From JBLFWJ01 sp047611425 (GTDB taxonomy: Bacteria; Bacteroidota; Bacteroidia; UBA10329), in NCBI GenBank assembly GCA_047611425.1, contig JBLFWJ010000006.1, positions 1 to 38,510 of the forward strand: DNA of 38,510 nt, given 5' to 3'. The notes beneath the pieces are model-generated. The model searched no databases. It was given only the letters and a program-made list of their open reading frames with translations, and had not been told where the DNA came from. The position numbers and the translations under genes were made by a program. Below, piece by piece: positions 7,741 through 16,398 of this stretch. Position 1 is the first letter of the stretch. Each line of letters begins with the position of its first letter.

Positions 7741-9354
7741 ATGAATGAATATGGAAGAAGGAAAGAAGGCGCAACTGTAGCCGACTTAGGTCTTACCAAC
7801 GTTGCTGCAGCTTATTGGAACTTAACGCCAGCCGAACTTGTTGAAGAAACAATTCTACTTGGACAAGGGCAATTGACTGACAACGGTGCTTTAGCCGTTG
7901 ATACCGGTGAATTCACTGGTAGATCACCAAAAGACCGTTTTGTGGTTGCAGACGAGATGACCAACGAGACTGTTTGGTGGGGAAATATCAACATCAAATT
8001 TGATGCTGGTAAGTTCGACCAGTTGTACGACAAGGTTTGTGCATACTTGGGCGGAAAAGAAATTTACGTTCGTGATAGCTACGCTTGCGCGGATGACAAC
8101 CACAGATTGAATGTTCGTGTTGCGACTGAATTGCCTTGGAGCAACCTTTTTTGCAGCAACCTTTTCCTTCGACCGACTGGCGAAGAAGTAGACAACTTTG
8201 ATCCAGAATGGACAATCGTTTGTGCACCAGGTTTCAAAGCTGACCCTGCAAAGGACGGTACGAGACAACACAACTTTTCAATCCTAAACTTCACCAAGAA
8301 GATTATCTTGATCGGTGGTACGGCTTACACAGGAGAGATGAAGAAGGGCATCTTCTCTGTATTGAATTACATTCTTCCGCAGGAACGAAATGTATTGAGC
8401 ATGCACTGTTCAGCCAACGTTGGCGAAGATGGTGACACAGCTATTTTCTTCGGTCTTTCTGGAACTGGAAAAACAACATTGAGTGCTGATCCTGAGCGTA
8501 AGCTTATTGGAGATGACGAGCACGGTTGGGATGGTGATACCGTATTCAACTTTGAAGGTGGATGCTACGCTAAGTGCATCGACTTAACTCGTGAGCAAGA
8601 GCCTCAGATTTGGGATGCTATCAAGTTTGGAGCATTGGTTGAGAACACTGAGTTCCATGAGGGAACTTCTACTGTTGATTACTCAAACGTTAAAAAGACT
8701 CAGAATACGAGAGTCGCGTATCCGATCCATCACATTGATAATGTGGTAACGCCATCTTTGGCTAAGAATCCTAAGAATATCTTCTTTCTTACTTGCGATG
8801 CTTTCGGTGTTTTGCCTCCGATAAGTAAGTTGACTGCTGGACAGGCGATGTACCATTTCATCTCAGGTTACACGGCAAAAGTTGCTGGAACGGAGGTTGG
8901 AGTTGTTGATCCTGAACAAACGTTCTCAGCTTGTTTCGGTGCGGCATTCTTGCCTCTACACCCGACCAAGTACGCTGAACTTTTGGGAACGAAGATGAAG
9001 GAGCACAACGTAAATGTTTGGTTGGTTAATACTGGCTGGTCTGGGGGTGCATTTGGTACGGGAGAGCGAATGAGCTTGAAGTACACAAGAGCGATGATCA
9101 CTGCGGCTATGCAAGGAAGGCTTGACAACGTTGAATTCATCAACCACCCAGTATTTGGATTGGCTATGCCAACTGAATGTGCTGGTGCGCCAAGCGAATT
9201 GCTTAATCCAAGGGACACTTGGACTGACAAGGACGCTTACGACAACACAGCAAACAAATTGGCTGCGTCTTTCGTGGAGAACTTCGAAAAATATGCGGAT
9301 AACGCCAATGACGAGATCATGGCTGCAGCACCAAAAGTAGGCGCAACAGCATAA
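7741..9354 (+). CDS. pckA: Phosphoenolpyruvate carboxykinase (ATP)
   Basis: PckA interconverts oxaloacetate plus ATP with PEP, CO2 and ADP, in gluconeogenesis or anaplerotic CO2 fixation. The 537-residue protein has the substrate motif TGRSPKDRF (59-67), the P-loop kinase-1a motif GLSGTGKTTLSAD (238-250), the metal-binding GDDEHGWD (257-264) and the adenine-site region NTGWSGG near residue 432. Length is standard for the ATP-dependent class. The gene is monocistronic: its own promoter box lies upstream and a strong rho-independent terminator begins about 20 bp after the stop. Codons such as GGT, CGT and AAC look more abundant here than in the neighbours, which may reflect high expression. Confidence 0.98.
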   Translation: MNEYGRRKEGATVADLGLTNVAAAYWNLTPAELVEETILLGQGQLTDNGALAVDTGEFTGRSPKDRFVVADEMTNETVWWGNINIKFDAGKFDQLYDKVCAYLGGKEIYVRDSYACADDNHRLNVRVATELPWSNLFCSNLFLRPTGEEVDNFDPEWTIVCAPGFKADPAKDGTRQHNFSILNFTKKIILIGGTAYTGEMKKGIFSVLNYILPQERNVLSMHCSANVGEDGDTAIFFGLSGTGKTTLSADPERKLIGDDEHGWDGDTVFNFEGGCYAKCIDLTREQEPQIWDAIKFGALVENTEFHEGTSTVDYSNVKKTQNTRVAYPIHHIDNVVTPSLAKNPKNIFFLTCDAFGVLPPISKLTAGQAMYHFISGYTAKVAGTEVGVVDPEQTFSACFGAAFLPLHPTKYAELLGTKMKEHNVNVWLVNTGWSGGAFGTGERMSLKYTRAMITAAMQGRLDNVEFINHPVFGLAMPTECAGAPSELLNPRDTWTDKDAYDNTANKLAASFVENFEKYADNANDEIMAAAPKVGATA

Positions 9355-9375
9355 GTCATTTCAAATAACATTTCA

Positions 9376-9410
9376 GAAAACCCTTTCGAATTTCGAAGGG
9401 GTTTTCTTTT
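9376..9410 (+). terminator. Rho-independent terminator of pckA
   Basis: A long stem formed by GAAAACCCTTTCGAA (9376-9390) and TTCGAAGGGGTTTTC (9392-9406), with one G-U pair, is followed by TTTT (9407-9410). It lies 21 bp after the pckA stop and ends 26 bp before the rsmE promoter box, separating the two units. Confidence 0.9.
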
Positions 9411-9436
9411 GGATCAAACTTCCATTTTCACTTACC

Positions 9437-9444
9437 TAAATTTG
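9437..9444 (+). promoter_or_regulatory. -7 promoter box of rsmE, 4 nt before the ATG
   Basis: TAAATTTG is an exact TAnnTTTG match followed by CAAG and the rsmE ATG. It lies just after the pckA terminator, so rsmE needs its own promoter, which strengthens the call. A leaderless transcript is predicted. Confidence 0.6.
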
Positions 9445-9448
9445 CAAG

Positions 9449-10141
9449 ATGCACACTTTTTATAGTCCAGACCTAGTCAGCGGTGGCAGCAGACTCAGCC
9501 AAGAAGAATCACATCATTGCGCTAAAGTTCTTCGACTAAATGCAGGCGAAGAGATTCGGTTGATTGATGGAAAAGGAATAATTGCAGAAGCCATCATCAC
9601 CAATCCAAACGGCAAGTCGACTGAATTTAGGATTACCAAATCACAGTCATTTGAACGACCTGAAAAGCAATGTAGCATTGCCATTGCCCCTACAAAGAGC
9701 AATGATCGTTTTGAATTCTTTTTAGAAAAGGCAGTGGAATTGGGTGTTGATCGAATCATTCCCATTCTGTGCAAAAGGTCGGAACGAAAAAACTTGAAAC
9801 ATGAACGAATGGAGAAGATCGTAATGGCGGCAACGAAGCAGTCACTAAGACCATTTCTTCCAGAGATTCTTCCGCTTACCAAGTTTGAGAAATTGGAAAA
9901 TATTGCCTCGGAAGCTTCGATGTTCATCGCTCATTGCGAGGATGGCGATAAGACCGAAGTTTCAGCTGTTAACGAAAAGCATGCATTGGTTTTGATTGGC
10001 CCTGAGGGAGATTTTACGCCTGAAGAAATTGAGATGGCCAACAAATGGGGTGCAAAGCCGTTGAGCTTAGGCACCAACCGATTACGTACGGAAACCGCTG
10101 GTATATTCGCGGCATCTATGATCTGCAAAAACGAAAGCTAA
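9449..10141 (+). CDS. rsmE: 16S rRNA m3U1498 methyltransferase RsmE
   Basis: RsmE is a SPOUT-class enzyme that methylates U1498 of 16S rRNA using S-adenosylmethionine. The 230-residue protein has the N-terminal PUA-like start (MHTFYSPDL with HHCAKVLRL), the middle FFLEKAVELGVDRIIPI segment and the C-terminal trefoil-knot SAM site: LIGPEGDFTPEEI followed by SLGTNRLRTETAG. The next gene starts on the base directly after its stop codon, so the two are a transcriptional unit. Confidence 0.96.
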   Translation: MHTFYSPDLVSGGSRLSQEESHHCAKVLRLNAGEEIRLIDGKGIIAEAIITNPNGKSTEFRITKSQSFERPEKQCSIAIAPTKSNDRFEFFLEKAVELGVDRIIPILCKRSERKNLKHERMEKIVMAATKQSLRPFLPEILPLTKFEKLENIASEASMFIAHCEDGDKTEVSAVNEKHALVLIGPEGDFTPEEIEMANKWGAKPLSLGTNRLRTETAGIFAASMICKNES

Positions 10142-10819
10142 ATGATCCGATTATTCCTTTTTACATTGATGATTGGATTTGGGCTTCAAGGATCCGCACA
10201 AAAATTAAAACTTGGCTTGCTTCAGTATGGCGGTGGTGGTGATTGGTATGCCAACCTAGCAACATCTCTACCCAATTTAGCCGAGTACGCTAACTCAAAT
10301 TTGGGTACTGATTTCGACACCGAACAAGGAATTGTGGAAGTGGGTTCGAAGGAATTATTCAGCTACGCTTTTGTGCACATGACCGGTCATGGAAATGTGA
10401 TTTTCTCGGATAACGATGCCCGAAATTTGAGGGAGTATCTTCTGTCCGGTGGGTTCCTCCACATTGATGATAACTACGGAATGGACGAATACATCCGTCC
10501 TGAATTAAGCAAGGTCTTTCCTGAATTGGAATTGGTTGAACTGCCTTTTGATCATCCTGTGTACAAGCAGAAATATGCTTTTCCAACGGGACTTCCGAAA
10601 GTGCACGTGCATGATGACAAAAGCCCAAAGGGTCTGGGATTGATACACGAAGGCCGACTGGTTGTTTTCTACTCGGTTGAGTGTGACCTTGGAGACGGCT
10701 GGGAGTCACCAGACGTGCACAACGACTCACAATCTACACGAGAGAAGGCGCTAAAAATGGGATGCAATCTTCTACAATATGTGCTTTTGGGGGACGACCC
10801 AGATGCTTACATGAATTGA
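10142..10819 (+). CDS. DUF4159 domain protein, exported
   Basis: The 225-residue protein has a signal peptide (MIRLFLFTLMIGFGLQGSAQ, cleavage after SAQ). A DUF4159 domain fills the rest: LQYGGGGDWYANL, the HMTGHGNVIFSD segment, LREYLLSGGFLHIDDNYG and a C-terminal FYSVECDLGDGWE. The fold resembles class I glutamine amidotransferase-like domains without an obvious catalytic triad; the function is unknown. Its ATG immediately follows the rsmE stop, and the last 13 bp overlap the 3' end of the convergent hutH gene. Confidence 0.88.
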   Translation: MIRLFLFTLMIGFGLQGSAQKLKLGLLQYGGGGDWYANLATSLPNLAEYANSNLGTDFDTEQGIVEVGSKELFSYAFVHMTGHGNVIFSDNDARNLREYLLSGGFLHIDDNYGMDEYIRPELSKVFPELELVELPFDHPVYKQKYAFPTGLPKVHVHDDKSPKGLGLIHEGRLVVFYSVECDLGDGWESPDVHNDSQSTREKALKMGCNLLQYVLLGDDPDAYMN

Positions 10820-12288
10820 TCGGGATCCACGTCTTTCAAGAAGTCAGCGCTTGCTTTCATGTGAGCTGACATCACCTCATCTTTTTCTAAAAACGGCACG
10901 TGTTTTCTGTATTCGGAAAACAGTCTTTCCAGTGAATCGGAAGTGCGAGTTGGCCGTCTAAAATCCAATGCTTGCGCGGCAGTAAACAATTCAATTCCTA
11001 AAACCTGAAGGACATTATTAACTACTTGATAAGCTTTGGTCGCTCCATTTGCGCCCATGCTCACATGGTCTTCTTGTCCATTGCTACTCACGATAGAATC
11101 GACAGAAGCAGGAGTTGCCAACTGTTTGTTCTGGCTAACAATTGACGCTGCTGTGTATTGTGGAATCATAAAACCAGAATTCACACCTGGCTCCTTCGAT
11201 AGATAAACCGGTAGGTCTCGCTCACCCGAAATCAGTTTGTAGGTTCTTCGTTCGGAAATGCTGGCATATTCCGAAAGCGCAATTGCCATACAATCCATCG
11301 CTAAAGCCAACGGTTGGCCATGAAAATTTCCAGCGGAAACGACCATGTCTTCTTCTTCGAAAACCAGTGGGTTATCAGAAACGGAATCTATTTCTTTCAA
11401 GATTGTGTTGGATACATAATCAAGCAAGTCGTGCGAAGCACCGTGAACTTGAGGCATACACCTAAAGGAGTATGGATCCTGCACCTGGCTTTTATCAACT
11501 TTCCTAATTCCTGAATTATCAACGGCTTTCAAAATTCTACCTGCAGATTTGATTTGACCAGAATGAGGTCTGCTCAAATGAACCGCTGGATGAAATGCGG
11601 CTTCCAAACCATGAAATGCCTCCAACGATAAAGCGCCTAATAGATCGGCCCATTTCCCAATTTTATCCGCAAGAAACATTGAATGAACTCCGAAAGCAGA
11701 CATGAATTGCGTGCCATTCAAAAGGGCCAACCCTTCTTTCATTTCCAGTTTCAAAGGTGTCAAGTTGAGCTTAGAAAGCGCCTCAAAACTTGTCATTCGG
11801 TCTTGACCTATCCATACTTCACCCTCACCAATTAATGGCAACGACATATGGGCCAAAGGCGCAAGATCCCCAGAAGCACCCAGTGATCCTTGGGAATAAA
11901 CAATCGGTCGTACACCTGCATTGTAAAGATCACAGAGTCGCTCGACCACTTGTAGTCGAATGCCAGAATGACCCAGAGCCAATGATCTAACCTTAAGCAT
12001 CATCATCAGACCAACAATTTCAGAATCAATCTCTGCTCCTGTGCCACATGCGTGTGATCGTATCAAATTGTGTTGAAGATCAGACAAACGATCATCCGGA
12101 ACCAGCGTATTGCACAAAGACCCGAAGCCAGTATTCACCCCATAAATAGGTCGGTCTGCTGCGGCTGCCTTCTTTTCTAAAAATTTTCGTGACGCAACTA
12201 TTCTTTGAATTTGATCCTGATCAAGAGTCAATTTCTCATTGCCGTTTTGACCAAATAAGCGACTAATCAACGATTCAGACATGTTCAT
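10807..12288 (-). CDS. hutH: Histidine ammonia-lyase
   Basis: HutH deaminates histidine to urocanate, the first step of histidine use. The 493-residue protein has the catalytic Tyr in YGVNTGFG (Tyr49) and the MIO-forming Ala-Ser-Gly (138-140) in GSLGASGDLAPLAH. The substrate-selectivity position reads NLIRSHACGTG: Ser-His (78-79) is the pair expected of HAL, where tyrosine and phenylalanine ammonia-lyases have His-Leu or Phe-Leu. No hutU, hutI or hutG lies in the window, so the rest of the pathway must be elsewhere or absent. A second ATG two codons in (12282) could also serve. The gene is 58 bp downstream of an unrecognised helical protein on the same strand. Confidence 0.93.
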   Translation of the reverse strand: MNMSESLISRLFGQNGNEKLTLDQDQIQRIVASRKFLEKKAAAADRPIYGVNTGFGSLCNTLVPDDRLSDLQHNLIRSHACGTGAEIDSEIVGLMMMLKVRSLALGHSGIRLQVVERLCDLYNAGVRPIVYSQGSLGASGDLAPLAHMSLPLIGEGEVWIGQDRMTSFEALSKLNLTPLKLEMKEGLALLNGTQFMSAFGVHSMFLADKIGKWADLLGALSLEAFHGLEAAFHPAVHLSRPHSGQIKSAGRILKAVDNSGIRKVDKSQVQDPYSFRCMPQVHGASHDLLDYVSNTILKEIDSVSDNPLVFEEEDMVVSAGNFHGQPLALAMDCMAIALSEYASISERRTYKLISGERDLPVYLSKEPGVNSGFMIPQYTAASIVSQNKQLATPASVDSIVSSNGQEDHVSMGANGATKAYQVVNNVLQVLGIELFTAAQALDFRRPTRTSDSLERLFSEYRKHVPFLEKDEVMSAHMKASADFLKDVDPDQFM

Positions 12289-12346
12289 TTATTGGAAAAG
12301 AATTTCCGCGAATTTCAGCAATTAAAGAGGGTAATGAAAGTGGGAA

Positions 12347-13885
12347 CTATGAAGTCAGATTCCTTTCCTGCATCACCTCGCACATCGGGCGATTTTCAAT
12401 TTTAGACTGTACCCACGAAGGAAGGTCTAACGTGCTTAAGGCATTTCGCTCACCTGGTTCGTAACTCACTTGATCAAGATCGTTCTTTAGCTGAACTAAA
12501 TGTTCCTGCAACTCAGCCTCAAAGCTTACCCTCGAGTGCTTCTTCATGAACTTAAGCATAAGGTTTTCAAATTCGTACAAACCCTCGAGTTTGTTCAGAT
12601 ATCGATTTGTCGATCTTGCCAAATACTCAAGCAATTCGCTTCTTCCTAACTCAAACTGAAGAATCATGGTAAGCAGTCTGGTTGAGGCATGCAGATCTTG
12701 AATCGACTTAATTGCCGTGTCGTTAATAATCTTGTTCAACCACCTTAAAGCGGGTGAAAATTCTCCAATGGACGTGTAGAAGTAGCTAACATTATAGTAA
12801 AGGTGTAGCACCGGAAACGGCCTTCCTTTCACCATGATTTCATCAAGGTTTTCGACAACACGATCGACCACCGCTAAGCCTTCATCTTTTCTTCCAAGAT
12901 GAACACACAATGCCAACTCGGCCATGGCTGTTTGTATTAACACTCGAACCTCCATTTCCTTCGTGAATTTGAAGGCTTTTTCGTTTTCTAATCCTTTTAA
13001 TTCACCTATTAAATTATCTACCTCTTCATACTTTTCAAGCTTTAGAGCAATAGGAATCAAGTTACTCGTAGCCGTGAAAATATTAAGGTAATCGCCTTGC
13101 TCAAGCTTCTCTCTACTCTGAAGTAACTCCTTTAACTCCGTTCGAAACTCGTAAGCCTTCTCCCAGTTTCCATTGACCTTATTGTACTGCGCATGTATGT
13201 TAAGATAAATGGATTGTGAACGAGGAGTGAGAGCCCTATCCCTTTGTTTAAGAGCAAACTGATTCACAATTTGATCATTGGTCTTGTAATTTTCGTTCTT
13301 CCTTTCAATTCCGACCTTGTAGTAGTTATTGAATAGCTTGTGTTGAAGATCCTGATATTCTCTTTCATTCTGGAGCATACCCAACCGCTCATAATATTCT
13401 TCACTTATTCGATCAATATCGGCCTCGTCCTTTCCTACGAAGAATTCTACCGCCAACATTTTTGACTCCCACTCAAGAACCTCAAGCATAATCCCATGCC
13501 GACCATGAGCTTCTGAAACTCTTCTAAGCTTTCGTAAGATCAATTTGCATTGCGAGACCAATCTCTTTTCAAAAAGAAACTGCAAGTCTTGAAGTAATCC
13601 AGTAAGCTGTGCATCTACAGACCATTTCGCATGGTAAGTACGCATTGCCTTTAGAATCATTAAATGAAGATGGTTCTTGGTAACCGATAGCTGCTCTAAA
13701 ACCTTTTCGCCTTCAAATTCCTCGTAAATCTTCGATTCTTCATACTCCCGCATTTTTGCAATGAGGTTGAATAATCGAAATAGAATGCTGTCCTTCTTTT
13801 GCATTCCAGCATGCAGTTTGAAATACCTTTTCTCATTTAGATCCAAGGATTTAATCAAATCGAATACTGGGTGCTTTCTGGCCAT
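12347..13885 (-). CDS. Unrecognised helical-repeat protein (512 aa)
   Basis: I do not recognise a named family. The 512-residue sequence has no signal peptide, no membrane segment and few cysteines. It looks almost entirely alpha-helical and charged, with repeated pairs of helices of roughly 35-40 residues in the middle and C-terminal parts, as in TPR-like solenoids. The first 90 residues (HPVFDLIKSLDLNEKRYFKLHA...) form a distinct N-terminal block that I recall seeing in long Bacteroidota hypothetical proteins. A cytosolic scaffold or protein-interaction role is a guess. It lies upstream of hutH by 58 bp on the same strand and may share a transcript. ATG 13885 is the first start of the frame. 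Confidence 0.75.
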   Translation of the reverse strand: MARKHPVFDLIKSLDLNEKRYFKLHAGMQKKDSILFRLFNLIAKMREYEESKIYEEFEGEKVLEQLSVTKNHLHLMILKAMRTYHAKWSVDAQLTGLLQDLQFLFEKRLVSQCKLILRKLRRVSEAHGRHGIMLEVLEWESKMLAVEFFVGKDEADIDRISEEYYERLGMLQNEREYQDLQHKLFNNYYKVGIERKNENYKTNDQIVNQFALKQRDRALTPRSQSIYLNIHAQYNKVNGNWEKAYEFRTELKELLQSREKLEQGDYLNIFTATSNLIPIALKLEKYEEVDNLIGELKGLENEKAFKFTKEMEVRVLIQTAMAELALCVHLGRKDEGLAVVDRVVENLDEIMVKGRPFPVLHLYYNVSYFYTSIGEFSPALRWLNKIINDTAIKSIQDLHASTRLLTMILQFELGRSELLEYLARSTNRYLNKLEGLYEFENLMLKFMKKHSRVSFEAELQEHLVQLKNDLDQVSYEPGERNALSTLDLPSWVQSKIENRPMCEVMQERNLTS

Positions 13886-14171
13886 TATCTGTAAATTAGG
13901 TAACAGAATGAAGTTTAAGCGAAAACGATAAACTTATTTCAACGGGAAATTAAGAATATTATTTAAATCTTGGTTTCACTATTCCCAATATAGGTGGCAA
14001 TTATCGATAACCAACATACCAAACAGAAACCGTAGAGCAAGTTTCCTTAGAATTTAGTCGTCAACTATCTAATAATAATTAACGTCCCATTTGGACAACG
14101 TTTTGAGCTTTTCCAGATCTGAATATTAATAAGATGCTTCTATTGGGTGTGCCAAAACAGAATTTGAAAGT
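13886..14171. other. AT-rich intergenic region with no gene found
   Basis: No open frame of credible coding character was seen on either strand. The region is AT-rich and holds one imperfect inverted repeat, AACGTCC (14081-14087) against GGACAACGTT (14093-14102). No tRNA or recognisable RNA gene was found. It may contain the promoter of the helical-repeat protein gene, but no good -7 box was found before ATG 13885. Confidence 0.5.
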
Positions 14172-14179
14172 TATGTTTG
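14172..14179 (+). promoter_or_regulatory. Putative -7 box of the candidate small RNA
   Basis: TATGTTTG is a perfect TAnnTTTG match followed by A. It lies directly before a set of three stem-loops that ends in an intrinsic terminator, with no protein frame downstream on this strand. Confidence 0.45.
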
Positions 14180-14183
14180 AATC

Positions 14184-14293
14184 AGGATTTCCATCCTGAG
14201 ATTGTGGTCTGTTATGATCATTAAGTTAAAGGTTAATCGTTGTTCAATGGATCGCAATTTAGGCTCGACACTTGTGTCGAGCCTTACTTTTTT
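14184..14293 (+). ncRNA. Candidate small RNA (about 110 nt) with three stem-loops
   Basis: Three consecutive helices can be drawn. The first is TCAGGAT/ATCCTGA (14182-14188 with 14193-14199). The second is a 9-bp stem of 14201-14209 with 14250-14258 (two G-U pairs), enclosing an ATTAA/TTAAT hairpin (14220-14224 with 14233-14237). The third is the terminator stem at 14261-14284 followed by a T-run. A -7 box sits immediately upstream. The plus-strand polarity of the terminator means a transcript comes from this strand, yet no upstream plus-strand gene exists for more than 3 kb. The 5' end is approximate. A match to a known Bacteroidota RNA family (for example 6S-Flavo or Flavo-1) was not testable here. 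Confidence 0.5.
14261..14293 (+). terminator. Strong intrinsic terminator, plus-strand polarity
   Basis: A perfect 11-bp stem AGGCTCGACAC/GTGTCGAGCCT (14261-14271 with 14274-14284) is followed by TAC and six T (14288-14293). The T-run overlaps the comEC stop codon on the other strand. On the minus strand the hairpin is followed by AAATTGC and not a T-run, so it serves comEC less well. Confidence 0.8.
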
Positions 14294-16364
14294 AAAGAAG
14301 TAAAGGACCTTTTTTCTTGCACTGATAAAGCTCTATCTGCTTTTCTTCACAACCAAGTCTCAAGCGTTTTAATTCTCCGTAATTCAAATTCTGTCCAACC
14401 ACAACCTGAGTTGGGCCAACAACTTCAAGAATTGAATTCCAATTGTTCTTTTCGCTCCCTGAAATTATTATTCGATCTACTTCCAACTTTGGAGTTGAAT
14501 TGATTTTTATTGGGGCTATCCAGATTGTCTCTCCTCTATATTTAAACAGGTTACCAAGACTCGAAAAAGCTGAATCAACAGTCGTAACAGTTTTGGCTTC
14601 GCTCAATCCGCGAGCCCACCAGTTATGCTCTACATGAAACAACATGGCATTCTTATCCTGAACGAGCCCCGAATTTGCAATGAACATATGGTCTGTGCCG
14701 GCAATTAAGTCCATCGCAAACCCCTTTCGTGCATTGTAAATAATCAAAGCCTCCTGGTTCTGTTGATCTATAGTTTCGTGAATTTGAAAAACCAAGAAAA
14801 CGCCCATACAACTAAGCGCTACATAGATTAATCGAAAATGACGCTCCATAATCAAAACGAATATTGAAATAAGAGCAGTGTAAATCATTCCGGTTTCAAT
14901 AACAGTTATGTCGATACCCTGTAGCATCGAGAATGGGAGTGATTCAATGAGGATGACAAACTCGTTTAATAGCCAGGCAAGCCACTTCAACACAATTGCC
15001 AATGGCTCCTTAAGCAATGGAATCCAACCAAGCCCGAAGAATGCCATACCTGCATACATTATAAAAGTCGCAAGCGGTATCACCACCCAATTAGAGAACA
15101 GAAAATAATTGGGAAATTGATGAAAGTAGAGCAAACCCAATGGAAACGTTGCAACCTGAGCTGCAATTGAAACGCAAGTAATGTTCCAAGCCCAATCCAA
15201 AAAACGGTTTTTAACCACAACTTGAGAAAACAACCAAGGATGAATAAAGACGATACCAAGCACTGCCGCATATGAGAGCTGAAAGCCAACTTGCATTATC
15301 AGGTATGGATCAAAGAGCAACAGAAGGAAAGCCGATGCTGTTAGTGTATTGTAAATATTTGAGTAACGCTTACTAGCCCGTGCCCAAGCAACAAAACTGA
15401 ACATAATAGATGCCCTAAACACTGATGCTGACATCCCCGTTAGTGCTGCGTATGAAAGCAAAAGCCCTATAACGAGAAAGGCACGAATCATATCTCCATG
15501 TTTGACCTTGGTTAGAAAGCCAAAAAGCATCATAATCATAGTATAGAGTATTCCAACATGGAGGCCGGAAACAGCCAAAACATGCATGGCACCAGCACCT
15601 GCAAACGCCCTCGTTGTCTCTGGGTCGAGTTCTTGTTTGTACCCAAGCGTTAAGGCAGCAACGATTGCCCGTTCATTCTCGCTAAAAATATTCCGGTCAA
15701 GCTGATTAAGAAGGATTGTCCGTAGGTCAGCAAGAGATCCGAGCAAATTAAAGCCATCGCGAGCGCCAGTTCGAATCCATCTATCTGATGTCACATATGC
15801 TTGCCTGAAGACTCCATGAAACCTCAGATATCTCGGGTAATTAAATTCGTGCGGGTTACCCGGTGTGGTGATTGGATTTAATACAGCTGAGATCAAAAGC
15901 CGATCTCCATTCTTCAAGGTTTTGGCAGAATCTGATTTCTCTAAGTAAATGAACGCCTTTCCAGAAATTTCCGAACTATCAAGGCTAATCGCATTAACGC
16001 TAAGCTTGATTGACCTTTCCTTTTCGATTGGCTCTTCATCGACCTCCAATAACCACTCCTTTTCGGTGCCATCATCATGCACCAAATTATTGGGATACAA
16101 TTCCGGAGAGTTAATCAATGTTGTGACCGCGCCCAATCCAACGAAAACCAGATTGACCAATGACCCAAACGTCCATCGCAGTGTGTAATCTGTTTTCCTA
16201 AACACAATGAGGATGAAAATTTGCAGCGACAAAACTCCAAGGATCCACCAAACAAGATCGATATCAATGGAAACTTGCTCGATTAAAAAGGCAAACCCAA
16301 TGAGGCCAAATAAGAATGGCACCAACAATCGAAGCATTGGAATGCGTTTTAATCCGGATAGCAT
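14292..16364 (-). CDS. comEC: ComEC/Rec2-family DNA-uptake channel protein
   Basis: ComEC forms the inner-membrane channel that takes up single-stranded DNA in natural transformation. The 690-residue protein has two or three N-terminal membrane segments, a DUF4131 soluble domain (about 80-195), and the Competence domain with its hallmark AGAMHVLAVSGLHVGIL (257-273) and many membrane segments up to about 510. The C-terminal part (530-690) lacks the HxHxDH metal site of a metallo-beta-lactamase domain, so the nuclease-like domain present in many ComEC proteins is degenerate or absent. TATTTTCA, close to a -7 box, precedes the ATG by 5 nt. The gene ends in the T-run of the plus-strand terminator. 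Confidence 0.9.
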   Translation of the reverse strand: MLSGLKRIPMLRLLVPFLFGLIGFAFLIEQVSIDIDLVWWILGVLSLQIFILIVFRKTDYTLRWTFGSLVNLVFVGLGAVTTLINSPELYPNNLVHDDGTEKEWLLEVDEEPIEKERSIKLSVNAISLDSSEISGKAFIYLEKSDSAKTLKNGDRLLISAVLNPITTPGNPHEFNYPRYLRFHGVFRQAYVTSDRWIRTGARDGFNLLGSLADLRTILLNQLDRNIFSENERAIVAALTLGYKQELDPETTRAFAGAGAMHVLAVSGLHVGILYTMIMMLFGFLTKVKHGDMIRAFLVIGLLLSYAALTGMSASVFRASIMFSFVAWARASKRYSNIYNTLTASAFLLLLFDPYLIMQVGFQLSYAAVLGIVFIHPWLFSQVVVKNRFLDWAWNITCVSIAAQVATFPLGLLYFHQFPNYFLFSNWVVIPLATFIMYAGMAFFGLGWIPLLKEPLAIVLKWLAWLLNEFVILIESLPFSMLQGIDITVIETGMIYTALISIFVLIMERHFRLIYVALSCMGVFLVFQIHETIDQQNQEALIIYNARKGFAMDLIAGTDHMFIANSGLVQDKNAMLFHVEHNWWARGLSEAKTVTTVDSAFSSLGNLFKYRGETIWIAPIKINSTPKLEVDRIIISGSEKNNWNSILEVVGPTQVVVGQNLNYGELKRLRLGCEEKQIELYQCKKKGPLLL

Positions 16365-16369
16365 AATGT

Positions 16370-16377
16370 TGAAAATA
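16370..16377 (-). promoter_or_regulatory. Possible -7 box of comEC, 5 nt before the ATG
   Basis: On the minus strand TATTTTCA deviates from TAnnTTTG in the last two bases, but it sits at the same distance from the start codon as the clear boxes of pyrE, rsmE and others. Confidence 0.25.
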
Positions 16378-16398
16378 CAACAAATGCGTAATGTGGCA

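Noticed and set aside
14240..14503. 87-codon plus-strand open frame
   Set aside because: Its first part is the terminator hairpin and T-run and the rest is antisense to comEC; no coding signature.
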